This document shows positions 8,812 to 16,528 of a stretch of DNA of 64,000 nt, in pieces; positions within the stretch are counted from its first letter, which is position 1; every line of letters starts with the position of its first letter. The stretch is taken from the NCBI GenBank assembly GCA_027356255.1, contig DAIEGL010000284.1, forward strand, positions 1 to 64,000, read 5' to 3'. The notes under the pieces were generated by a model, which was not told the DNA's origin, made no database searches, and saw only the letters and a list, made by a program, of their open reading frames with translations. Both the position numbers and the translations under genes were made by a program. This DNA is from Geobacter sp. GTDB lineage: Bacteria > Desulfobacterota > Desulfuromonadia > Geobacterales > Geobacteraceae.

Positions 8812-9798
8812 ATGCCCGAAAGCCCGCACCCGTTTCAGGGGCTTACCCCCAGCTTCATCATGGACGCCGTCGAGAGCCAGGGGTTCCGCTGCGATTGCCG
8901 CACCCTTGCCCTGAACAGCTACGAAAACAGGGTCTACCAAGTCGGGATCGACGAGGGGGAGCCGCTCATCGCCAAGTTTTACCGCCCGGGAAGGTGGAGC
9001 GACGCCCAGATCGTCGAGGAACACCGGTTCAGCCGCGAGCTGGCCGAGCACGAGCTGCCGGTGGTGGCGCCGATCACCAACGCCTCCGGCGAGAGCCTCT
9101 TTCACCATGGCGGCTTCCGTTTCGCCCTCTATCCGCGGCAGGGAGGCCACGCCCCGGAGTTCGACAACCTGGACAACCTGCGGGTCCTCGGCCGCATGCT
9201 CGGCCGTATCCACTGCGTGGGCTCCGTGCGCCCCTTCGTGCACCGGCCGGCCCTCGACTGCCAAAGTTTCGGCCACGCCAGCGTGGCCCTGATCGCCGAC
9301 CGCTTCATCCCGGACGAGTACCGCTCCAGTTACGAGGCGGTGACCGGCCGGTTGCTGGAGGCGATAGAGGCGCGTCTTGCCGGGGCGGGGCCGATCCGGT
9401 ACATCCGTGCCCATGGCGACTGTCATGGCGGCAACATACTCTGGCGCGACGCTGCGCCGCATTTCGTCGATTTCGACGATGCGCGCACGGCCCCGGCCGT
9501 GCAGGACCTGTGGATGATGCTCTCCGGAGAGCGGCCGCGCCGGACCGCCCAACTGGCCGAGCTGATAGCTGGTTACCGCGAGTTCTGCGACTTTCATCCC
9601 TCGGAACTCTGCCTGATCGAGTCGCTGCGCGCCCTGCGCATGCTTCATCACTGCGCCTGGCTTGCCCGTCGCTGGGACGACCCGATCTTCCCCCGCACCT
9701 TTCCCTGGTTCAACACCGTGCGCTACTGGGGGGAGCAGATCATCCAGCTGCGCGAGCAGCTGGCAGCGCTCGACGAGCCGCCGCTGGAGCTTCCCTGA
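8812..9798 (+). CDS. srkA: Stress response serine/threonine kinase SrkA (YihE)
   Basis: 328 residues, the usual SrkA length. The choline/aminoglycoside-kinase-type catalytic loop is visible as AHGDCHGGNIL, followed by the metal-binding FVDFDDA segment and the conserved QDLWMML. SrkA kinases act in the cytoplasm in extracytoplasmic-stress responses and counter stress-induced cell death in Escherichia coli; the role here is taken from the family. The start is MPESPHPF at 8812; upstream in-frame residues come from intergenic sequence. Confidence 0.88.
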   Translation: MPESPHPFQGLTPSFIMDAVESQGFRCDCRTLALNSYENRVYQVGIDEGEPLIAKFYRPGRWSDAQIVEEHRFSRELAEHELPVVAPITNASGESLFHHGGFRFALYPRQGGHAPEFDNLDNLRVLGRMLGRIHCVGSVRPFVHRPALDCQSFGHASVALIADRFIPDEYRSSYEAVTGRLLEAIEARLAGAGPIRYIRAHGDCHGGNILWRDAAPHFVDFDDARTAPAVQDLWMMLSGERPRRTAQLAELIAGYREFCDFHPSELCLIESLRALRMLHHCAWLARRWDDPIFPRTFPWFNTVRYWGEQIIQLREQLAALDEPPLELP

Positions 9799-9924
9799 CC
9801 CGGTCCGGTTAAAAATTTACTCATGTAATGGCCGGTCTCTTCCGAAGAGAAACCCTGGGCTATTTGCTCAGAGCCTCGCGTCAACCGTACCGAAGCGATC
9901 CCGTCACCACCAGGAGATGCAGCG

Positions 9925-12588
9925 TTGAATTTTTTCCGCCGTCTTTCCATACGGACCAAGCTCCTCGCCATCATGCTCATGGCGGGGGGACCGGTCGTGC
10001 TGACCCTCTGCTACCACCTGTATACGAGCTACCACGATGATTACAGGGAAGCGGAGCACGCCGCGCTGTTGACGGCACAGGCCATTGCCTACCAGCATGA
10101 AGCCCAGGTTGAAGGGATACGCAACCTCCTCACGACCCTCTCCCAATTCCCTGAGGTGAGGGGCAAGGACAAACGGGCGTGCGCCGGGATCTTCAGGGAC
10201 ATCCTCCGCCAGAGCCCTTCCAGCCTCAACATCGGCATCGCCGATACGATGGGAAATGTCATCGTCAGCGGCGTGCAGCCTCTCCCCTCCCGCTTCGGCA
10301 TCGCGGACCGGAAGTATTTCCAGGACGCCCTGAGAACGAAGCGCTTCAGCGTCGGAGAGTATGCGATAAGCAGGGCCGTCGGCAAGCCGACGATCCACTT
10401 TGCGCTGCCGGTGCTGGACGCGGCCGGCTCTCCCATTGCGGTCCTGTATGCCGCCCTCGACCTCACCCCGTTCAACAGCCTTTTCGATGACCAGAAGCTC
10501 CCTCCCGGCTCTGCCCTCAACCTGACCGATCACTGGGGGGTCGTTCTTTACCGTTATCCCCTTCACGAGACGATCAAGGGGGGGGTGTCTGACCGGCCGG
10601 ACCTGCGCAGCCGGGTGGCCGGCCCGCGCGACGAGGGGGCTTTCTTCGGCGTCGGCCTTGACGGGGTTAAGCGGCTGCTCGCCTTCAAGCGGCTGCGTCT
10701 CCACCGGGATGAACGGCCGTACCTGTATATCCGGGTCTCCATCCCGAAAAAAGCCGCCATGGCCCGCGTGAACGGGTACATTGCAAATTCGGTGGCGATG
10801 TTCTCCGCGGCAGTGCTGATTGCCCTCGTGTTTACCCGGCTCTTGGCGGGTCGCTACCTGGCGGTCCCCATCGAACGGCTCGTCAAAGTCTCACGGGCGG
10901 TCGAAAGCGGCGACCTTTCCGCCAGGACGGGCCTCCCCTATGGCGGAGACGAGCTGGGACTCCTTGCCCAATCCTTCGACGCCATGACGGAGTCGCTCGA
11001 TGCCGGGCAGCGTCAGCGGGACGCTGCCGTAGCTTCCCTCAAGGCGAGCGAGGAAAGGTTCCATGCGATCTATGACCACCTGAGCGACGCGGTCATCATC
11101 CACGATGTGGAGACCGGTGCGATCCTCGATGTCAACCAGGCCATGTGCGGCATGTACGGCTACAGCAGCGATGAGGCCTGCACCATGGGTGTCGGGGCCA
11201 TCAGCCAGGGGACCGCGCCCTACACGGAGAAAGAGGCCATGGCCTGGATGCGGCTTGCGGCGGGGGGGGAACCGCAGCTTTTCGAGTGGCTCGGCAGGCA
11301 CCGGGACGGCCATTCTTTCTGGGTGGAGATCAGCATGCGCCGCGCCTCGATCGGCGGCACCGACCGCCTGATCGTGCTGGCGCGGGGGATTTCCGAGCGG
11401 AAGGCGGCTGAAGAGGAAAAGAAAAGCCTGATGGAGCAGTTGCATCACGCCCAGCGGATGGAGTCCGTCGGCCGGCTGGCCGGGGGGATCGCCCATGATT
11501 TCAACAACCTCTTGACGCCGATCATCGGTTTTGCCGACATAGCCCGGCGTGAAGCGCCGGAGAACAGCGCCACAGTCGAAAAGATGGAACGCATCCTCAG
11601 GGCGGCGTTCCGGGCCAAGGAACTGGTGCAGCAGCTCCTGAGCTTCGGGCGCAAGCAGTTGCTGGACATGAAAATCACCGACCTCAATGCGGTCGTCTCC
11701 TCGTTTGCCGAGATCCTGAGGAGGACCATCCGCGAGAGCATCGATATCCGGCTGCGGCTCGCCCCGGAACCTGGCGGAATCTGCGCCGACAAGACCCATA
11801 TCGAGCAGATCCTCATGAACCTGTTTGTCAATGCCCAGGACGCCACTGCCGGCAACGGGGTGATATCCGTGGAGACGGCGTCTGTCGTGCTTGACGAGGA
11901 GTATGCCCGCCACCACGCCGGTGTCGTCCCCGGGCGTTATGTCATGCTAGCCGTGAGCGACTCGGGGTGCGGCATGGAGCGGGAGACGCTGAACCATATC
12001 TTCGAGCCGTTCTTTACCACGAAAAATGCGGGGGAGGGAACCGGCCTCGGTCTGGCTACCGTCTACGGCATCGTAAGACAGCATGGGGGGAATGTCTGGG
12101 TTTACTCGGAGCCCGGCCGTGGGACCGTCTTCAAGCTCTATTTTCCGATGGTCGAGGCGCTGCCGTCCCTGAAGGACGAGGAAAAAAGCGCCGATCTCCC
12201 TGCCATGGGCGGGGCGCACGGGCGCATCCTCCTCGTGGAAGACAATGAGATGGTCCGAACGATGTTGAAGGATCTTTTGGCCGGAAGCGGCCATGACGTC
12301 ATCGAGACCGGCGAACCGCGCCAAGCCCTTCAGCTTGCGGCCGGCCGGGCAATAGACCTGCTCATAACCGATGTCATCATGCCGGAACTGAACGGGCCGG
12401 AGTTGTACAGGCAGCTCCTGGCCGCCCATCCGGGGTTGAAGGTCCTCTTCATGTCGGGATACACGGACAATGTGGTGGTCCAGCACCTGGGATCGGCGGA
12501 GCTGTCCAACTTCGTCCAGAAGCCGTTCACGGTGCAGGCCATGTCCGCCAGGATTGCCGCTATCCTGGGGGAGAAGAACAGCGGTTGA
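9925..12588 (+). CDS. Membrane hybrid sensor histidine kinase (dCache-HAMP-PAS-HK-receiver)
   Basis: 887 residues. Helix about 11-30; large periplasmic dCache-like sensor (about 35-280); second helix (about 287-310); HAMP (about 310-360); PAS (about 375-490); HisKA with phospho-acceptor His near residue 524 (GGIAHDFNNLLTPIIG); HATPase with GTGLGLATVYG; C-terminal receiver with Asp near residue 816 (LITDVIMPELNGPEL). The H-box with HDFNN places it with the large class of PAS-hybrid kinases common in Geobacter. The start is TTG with AGGAG nine bases upstream. No partner regulator is adjacent, and the signal is unknown. Confidence 0.88.
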   Translation: MNFFRRLSIRTKLLAIMLMAGGPVVLTLCYHLYTSYHDDYREAEHAALLTAQAIAYQHEAQVEGIRNLLTTLSQFPEVRGKDKRACAGIFRDILRQSPSSLNIGIADTMGNVIVSGVQPLPSRFGIADRKYFQDALRTKRFSVGEYAISRAVGKPTIHFALPVLDAAGSPIAVLYAALDLTPFNSLFDDQKLPPGSALNLTDHWGVVLYRYPLHETIKGGVSDRPDLRSRVAGPRDEGAFFGVGLDGVKRLLAFKRLRLHRDERPYLYIRVSIPKKAAMARVNGYIANSVAMFSAAVLIALVFTRLLAGRYLAVPIERLVKVSRAVESGDLSARTGLPYGGDELGLLAQSFDAMTESLDAGQRQRDAAVASLKASEERFHAIYDHLSDAVIIHDVETGAILDVNQAMCGMYGYSSDEACTMGVGAISQGTAPYTEKEAMAWMRLAAGGEPQLFEWLGRHRDGHSFWVEISMRRASIGGTDRLIVLARGISERKAAEEEKKSLMEQLHHAQRMESVGRLAGGIAHDFNNLLTPIIGFADIARREAPENSATVEKMERILRAAFRAKELVQQLLSFGRKQLLDMKITDLNAVVSSFAEILRRTIRESIDIRLRLAPEPGGICADKTHIEQILMNLFVNAQDATAGNGVISVETASVVLDEEYARHHAGVVPGRYVMLAVSDSGCGMERETLNHIFEPFFTTKNAGEGTGLGLATVYGIVRQHGGNVWVYSEPGRGTVFKLYFPMVEALPSLKDEEKSADLPAMGGAHGRILLVEDNEMVRTMLKDLLAGSGHDVIETGEPRQALQLAAGRAIDLLITDVIMPELNGPELYRQLLAAHPGLKVLFMSGYTDNVVVQHLGSAELSNFVQKPFTVQAMSARIAAILGEKNSG

Positions 12589-12663
12589 CATGGGGGGATA
12601 ATGAGGGAGACTTAATATATATGGTTGACCGAAGATGCTGCATTACGGTTCCTGGAGGTGCCC

Positions 12664-13917
12664 ATGACCCGGATTTTTTGTTTTGCAGCGGCATGCATCC
12701 TCCTCTCTCTCCTGTCGGCTCACCCGGCCGGCGCCGCCAAGGGCGGGGTCACCCTTTACTTCTTCTGGGGGGAAGGGTGCAGCCATTGCGCCCGGGCCAA
12801 GCCGTTTGTGGCGGAGCTGGCCAAGCGCTACCCCCGCCTGCAGGTCCGTGACTACGAAGTGCTTCACAACGAGAAAAACCTGGAACTCCTGATGCGGATG
12901 GCCGGGGAGGCGGGGGGAAAGGCGGAGGGGGTCCCCACCTTCTTCATCGGGGGGCGGATGTTTTCCGGCTTTTCCCTCGAAACCGCCAGGGAGCTGAAAG
13001 AATGGGTGGCGCTTTCCATGGCCCGCGAGGAGGGGGTAGGGACGGCTCCCCCTGACGATTCCGCCGGGGTTGTCGTCATCCCCTTCATCGGCAGGGTAGG
13101 CGCGGATTCCCTCTCGCTCCCCGCCTTCACCATTGTTGTCGCCGCCCTGGACAGTTTCAATCCGTGTGCCTTTTTCGTGATCTTCTTCCTCTTGAGCCTC
13201 CTGATACACGCCCATTCGCGGTCGCGCATCGTGCTGATCGGCGGCATCTTCGTCTTCTTTTCGGGACTGGTCTACTACCTGTTCATGGCGGCATGGCTCA
13301 ACCTCTTCATCCTGGTGGGGCGTCTGCCGGCCATTACCATTGCCGCCGGGATTCTGGCGATCCTCATTTCGACCATCAACATCAAGGACTTCTTCTTTTT
13401 CGAGCAGGGGGTCTCCCTGGTCATCCCGAAACAGGCGCGGTCGCGGCTTTTCGAACGGATGCGGGAGATCGTGGGCGCAGGGCGACTCCCGGCAATGATC
13501 GGCTCCACGGTGCTGCTCGCGGCCGCTGCCAACAGCTATGAGCTCCTCTGCACCGCCGGCTTCCCCATGGTCTTCACCCGGGTATTGACCCTGCACAGCC
13601 TGCCGGCAACGGAGTATTATCTCTACCTCCTCTTCTACAACCTGATCTACGTGGTGCCGCTGGCGATCATCGTGGCGATCTTTGCGGCGACGCTCGGGAG
13701 CAGGAAGCTGAGCGAATGGCAGGGGCGCCTGTTGAAGCTCGTTTCCGGCAGCATGATGCTCTGTCTCGGCGGCGTGCTCCTCGTAAGACCGGCGCTCCTC
13801 AACAACGCCCTCATCTCCGTCGTCATCCTTGCGGTCGCGCTTCTGGGGGCATGGCTCACCGTTGTCGTCTCCCGGAGGATAAACCCGGCGAGGTTCGGCG
13901 ACCCGTCCGGGACCTGA
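12664..13917 (+). CDS. Exported thioredoxin-like domain fused to DsbD/CcdA-type transmembrane domain
   Basis: 417 residues. A signal peptide (about 1-25) is followed by a thioredoxin/glutaredoxin-like domain with a CSHC active site near residues 39-42 and a cis-Pro segment (GVPTFFIGG). A polytopic membrane domain (six to seven helices from about residue 155) carries paired Cys in NPCAFF and ELLCTAGFP, as in CcdA/DsbD electron-transfer proteins. It probably moves reducing equivalents across the inner membrane to periplasmic thiols or cytochrome c maturation. GGAGG five bases before ATG 12664 supports this start. The domain order (thioredoxin first) is the reverse of DsbD's C-terminal thioredoxin. 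Confidence 0.8.
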   Translation: MTRIFCFAAACILLSLLSAHPAGAAKGGVTLYFFWGEGCSHCARAKPFVAELAKRYPRLQVRDYEVLHNEKNLELLMRMAGEAGGKAEGVPTFFIGGRMFSGFSLETARELKEWVALSMAREEGVGTAPPDDSAGVVVIPFIGRVGADSLSLPAFTIVVAALDSFNPCAFFVIFFLLSLLIHAHSRSRIVLIGGIFVFFSGLVYYLFMAAWLNLFILVGRLPAITIAAGILAILISTINIKDFFFFEQGVSLVIPKQARSRLFERMREIVGAGRLPAMIGSTVLLAAAANSYELLCTAGFPMVFTRVLTLHSLPATEYYLYLLFYNLIYVVPLAIIVAIFAATLGSRKLSEWQGRLLKLVSGSMMLCLGGVLLVRPALLNNALISVVILAVALLGAWLTVVVSRRINPARFGDPSGT

Positions 13918-13999
13918 AACCTGTCCCCTCCGAATGGCGGGGGAGGAGCCCCTTTACGGCCGACATCCCCCTGTGCTAGGATGCCGCAGGGGGGAAGCC

Positions 14000-15238
14000 A
14001 TGCCTAACGAGAGCCGGATACGCCGCCAGCGCTGGATCATTTTTTCAGTTCTGGCCCTGATGTACATTCTTGTCTATTTCTACCGGGTTTCCCTGGCGGT
14101 GGTGGCGGGCGACATCTCCCGCGAGCTGAGGCTCACCCCGCAAGAGCTCGGCTCCCTCTCCGGGGTCCTTTTCTACGTCTACGCCGCGGCTCAGCTCCCG
14201 CTCGGTCCCATGATCGACCGGCTGGGAAGCCGGCTCGTCATCAGCGGCTGCGGCGTGCTGACCGCGGTCGGCGGCATCTTCTTCTCCCAGGCGGACAGCC
14301 TGGCCGCAGCCATGGCGGCGCGGATGCTGATCGGCGTCGGCACCGCCTCGGTTCTGATGGCCACCTTCACCATCTTCAGCCACTGGTTCACAAAACAGGA
14401 GTTCGGCCGGGTTTCCGGCTTCATGGTTGCGGTGGGGAACCTGGGGAACCTCTCGGCCACGGCCCCTCTGGCGCTGGCGGTGGCCGCCGTCGGCTGGCGC
14501 AATTCGTTTCTGGCGATCGGGGTCGCCCAGGCCCTGGCGACGGTGGCGGTCTTCGGCATGGTGAGGGACCGCCCCACGGCTGCCGAAGCAGGGGGGGACG
14601 GACACCCGGGCGCACGCCCGGCGGGGATGCTTGCCGCCTGGAGGGAGATCTTCGGCAGCCGCGATTTCCTGCTTCTGGGGGTGATCTCCTTCTTCTGGTA
14701 CGGAAACTACCTGGCTTTGCAGGGGTTGTGGGGGGGGCCATACCTGATGGATGTGCTGCATCTCTCCCGCGCCGCCACCGGCCGGATGCTGATGTTCACC
14801 GCCCTCGGCTTCATCGCGGGGAGCATGGTGACCGACACCATCGCCCGCAAGCTCTTCCGCTCCTACAAAAAGACCCTGCTGGCGGGGCAGATGATGCTCC
14901 TCGTGTTCATGTCCTGCTTTCTGGGCATTGCCGAACTCTTGCCGCTGCCGCTCTTGGCGGTCTTGTTCTTCGCCATAGGTCTGGCGGTTTCCAGCGGGGT
15001 GATGATCTACCCCATCATCCGCTCCATGTTCAGGGTGGAGATCGTGGGGACGGCGCTTACCTCTCTCAATTTCTTCGTCCTGATGGGAGCGGCGACGACA
15101 CAGCAGGTGATGGGGGTGATCGTCGGTGCCGTAGGCAGCGGGGCGCCGGGGGCGCTCCCGAAGGGGTATCACGCGGCATTCGCCTTTCCGATCGCAGGGC
15201 TCGCGGTTGCCATCGTCCTGACAAGCGCGGCGCGATAA
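14000..15238 (+). CDS. MFS transporter, 3' end displaced by prophage insertion
   Basis: 412 residues with 12 predicted helices and the MFS loop motif DRLGSR (D-R-x-G-R type) after helix 2. It is related to glycerol-3-phosphate or sugar-phosphate-type permeases; the substrate is unknown. The host frame runs to ATC GTC CTG (15212-15220) and then enters prophage terminal DNA, which supplies the last five codons (T-S-A-A-R) and the stop. The natural end (F-M-F-A-R-D-Y-W-E-K-G-stop) lies intact and in frame at 54966-55001 past the prophage. The twelfth helix is nearly complete, so the protein may still work. ATG 14000 follows GGGGGAAGCC. Confidence 0.85.
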   Translation: MPNESRIRRQRWIIFSVLALMYILVYFYRVSLAVVAGDISRELRLTPQELGSLSGVLFYVYAAAQLPLGPMIDRLGSRLVISGCGVLTAVGGIFFSQADSLAAAMAARMLIGVGTASVLMATFTIFSHWFTKQEFGRVSGFMVAVGNLGNLSATAPLALAVAAVGWRNSFLAIGVAQALATVAVFGMVRDRPTAAEAGGDGHPGARPAGMLAAWREIFGSRDFLLLGVISFFWYGNYLALQGLWGGPYLMDVLHLSRAATGRMLMFTALGFIAGSMVTDTIARKLFRSYKKTLLAGQMMLLVFMSCFLGIAELLPLPLLAVLFFAIGLAVSSGVMIYPIIRSMFRVEIVGTALTSLNFFVLMGAATTQQVMGVIVGAVGSGAPGALPKGYHAAFAFPIAGLAVAIVLTSAAR

Positions 15239-15263
15239 CTTCAGCGCCAAAAACGCGATAAAC
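15221..15263. repeat. Prophage right-end transposase-binding sites
   Basis: Reading inward, ACAAGCGCGGCGCGATAAC is followed about 23 bases on by a second site containing AAAAACGCGATAAAC. The core CGATAA occurs at 15233 and 15256 in the same orientation. The second copy resembles the AAAAACGCGAAA core known from Mu end sites. The inverted counterpart is at the other end (54921-54962). Confidence 0.65.
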
Positions 15264-15316
15264 AGCCGCCAGAAATCTCTTGATAATATCAAAATACTTT
15301 TGACGGCTGTTGTTGT

Positions 15317-16087
15317 CTACCAGTTTCTGTAGATCAATTCCTGCCTATTTTTACCTTTACCTGCTCCGCCCATTGTATAGTCGATTTTGACCTTATCAAA
15401 TTCAAACCCATCAAATACCCTTCGCATCTCTGGATGATCGTTTATAGTCAAAATAGCGCTGCCTTTTATGGTGCGCATGGTATCCGCCAACTTCACGTAT
15501 TCAGTCAATTCAAATGGCACACCGTAGCCTTCTGTCTCCCAATACGGCGGGTCGAGGAAGTGGAGCGTGTAGTCCCTGTCGTATCTCCTGATGCAATCAG
15601 CCCAGTCTAGCGATTCAACCCATACCCTGGCTAGTCGTAAGTGCGCCTGGCTCAATTCCTCTTCAAGACGCAGGATGTTAAACCTGGGCGGTGATGACGG
15701 AGAATAGCCGAAGGTCTGGCCTGTCACTTTCCCACCAAACGAGAGCTTCTGTATATATAAATAGCGAGCTGCTCGTTGGATGTCGGTAAGGACTTCCGTG
15801 GGGGTCTCTTTGTGCCACTCGAACAATTGCCTGCTGGCCAGGGCAAACTTGAACTGCCTGATGAATTCCTCAAGGTGGTTCTTCACCACCCTATATAGAT
15901 TCATCAGATCAACATTGACGTCGTTAAGCACCTCGACCTCAGCAGGTGGCCTCAGGAAGAACATGGAGCCGCCACCGGCAAAAGCCTCGACGTAGCAGGT
16001 ATGGGGACGGCTGGTTATAAGGGGAATAAGGGTTTTAGCCAGGCGTCGTTTGCCGCCCGGCCAGGCGAGTATTGGTTGATGTTTCAT
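15317..16087 (-). CDS. DNA adenine methylase, Dam/D12 class
   Basis: 256 residues. N-terminal WPGGKRRL and the FAGGGS motif bind S-adenosylmethionine, and DPPY (in HFLDPPYWET) is the catalytic motif IV of N6-adenine methylases; the arrangement is the D12 class. It sits at the right end of the phage, the position of the mom DNA-modification gene in Mu, so protecting phage DNA from host restriction is a reasonable inference. Target sequence unknown. ATG 16087 has AAGGAGACTC upstream. Codons are AT-richer than in the tail genes, suggesting separate acquisition. Confidence 0.85.
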   Translation of the reverse strand: MKHQPILAWPGGKRRLAKTLIPLITSRPHTCYVEAFAGGGSMFFLRPPAEVEVLNDVNVDLMNLYRVVKNHLEEFIRQFKFALASRQLFEWHKETPTEVLTDIQRAARYLYIQKLSFGGKVTGQTFGYSPSSPPRFNILRLEEELSQAHLRLARVWVESLDWADCIRRYDRDYTLHFLDPPYWETEGYGVPFELTEYVKLADTMRTIKGSAILTINDHPEMRRVFDGFEFDKVKIDYTMGGAGKGKNRQELIYRNW

Positions 16088-16197
16088 GGTATGAGTCTCC
16101 TTGTTGTCAAGATTGTTTTGACGTGCTAGACTCACCGCGCTGCGCGTAGCAGGGGGAGCCTTCGGTCTGACTCACAGGGGACTCTGTGGGGTAAGGT

Positions 16198-16227
16198 GGT
16201 CGGACCATGCTCCAACATGGCCCGACC
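16198..16227 (+). terminator. Long hairpin in the leader of the methylase gene
   Basis: GGTCGG.CCATG pairs with CATGG.CCGACC (12 positions, one mismatch) around a six-base loop, and on the plus strand is followed by CTCTTTTTAATT. On the plus strand it would act as a terminator. On the minus strand it lies in the about 157-base leader of the methylase gene, together with a smaller CACAG/CTGTG hairpin at about 16172-16189. Confidence 0.5.
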
Positions 16228-16244
16228 GCTCCTCTTTTTAATTC

Positions 16245-16526
16245 CTAACTATTCTCTTCCTTCACGCTTTCCGCATTCCGCGCCTCTACTTCAAATGGAT
16301 TATTCTGGTACCCTTTGGTTATCTGATACCAGAGGTATTTGACCGCAAATTTAATCCATCCTTCTTTCTTCCATTGTTCCTTGTGCGTGTCTTCGTGCCG
16401 TTGCCAGGAAGGTGTCACTTCGATTCCCGGGACGGAGTAGTAGGTCGTCTGGCCAATAGTTATCGCCCACTGCTTTTCACCGCGTGGGGCAAAATAAAGG
16501 GGTATCTGGCTGTTGTATATGTCCAT
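16245..16526 (-). CDS. Small HExxH zincin-like protein
   Basis: 93 residues. WQRHEDTHKEQW holds an HExxH zinc motif (His44, Glu45, His48), followed by an aromatic helix and GYQNNPFEVEAR, where a Glu (79 or 81) could be the third ligand. The arrangement matches small zincin-like phage and host proteins of unknown substrate. It starts just after the fibre stop codon and ends the tail operon. There is no signal peptide. Peptidase activity is inferred from the motif only. Confidence 0.6.
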   Translation of the reverse strand: MDIYNSQIPLYFAPRGEKQWAITIGQTTYYSVPGIEVTPSWQRHEDTHKEQWKKEGWIKFAVKYLWYQITKGYQNNPFEVEARNAESVKEENS

Positions 16527-16528
16527 TT

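Noticed and set aside
8089-9651. 520-codon minus-strand open frame
   Set aside because: It is antisense to the lipoprotein and srkA genes, both well supported; long shadows are expected in GC-rich DNA. The His/Gly/Arg-rich translation has no domain.
14045-15292. 415-codon minus-strand open frame opposite the MFS gene
   Set aside because: It is antisense to a clear 12-helix transporter and its translation is His/Arg-rich without any motif.
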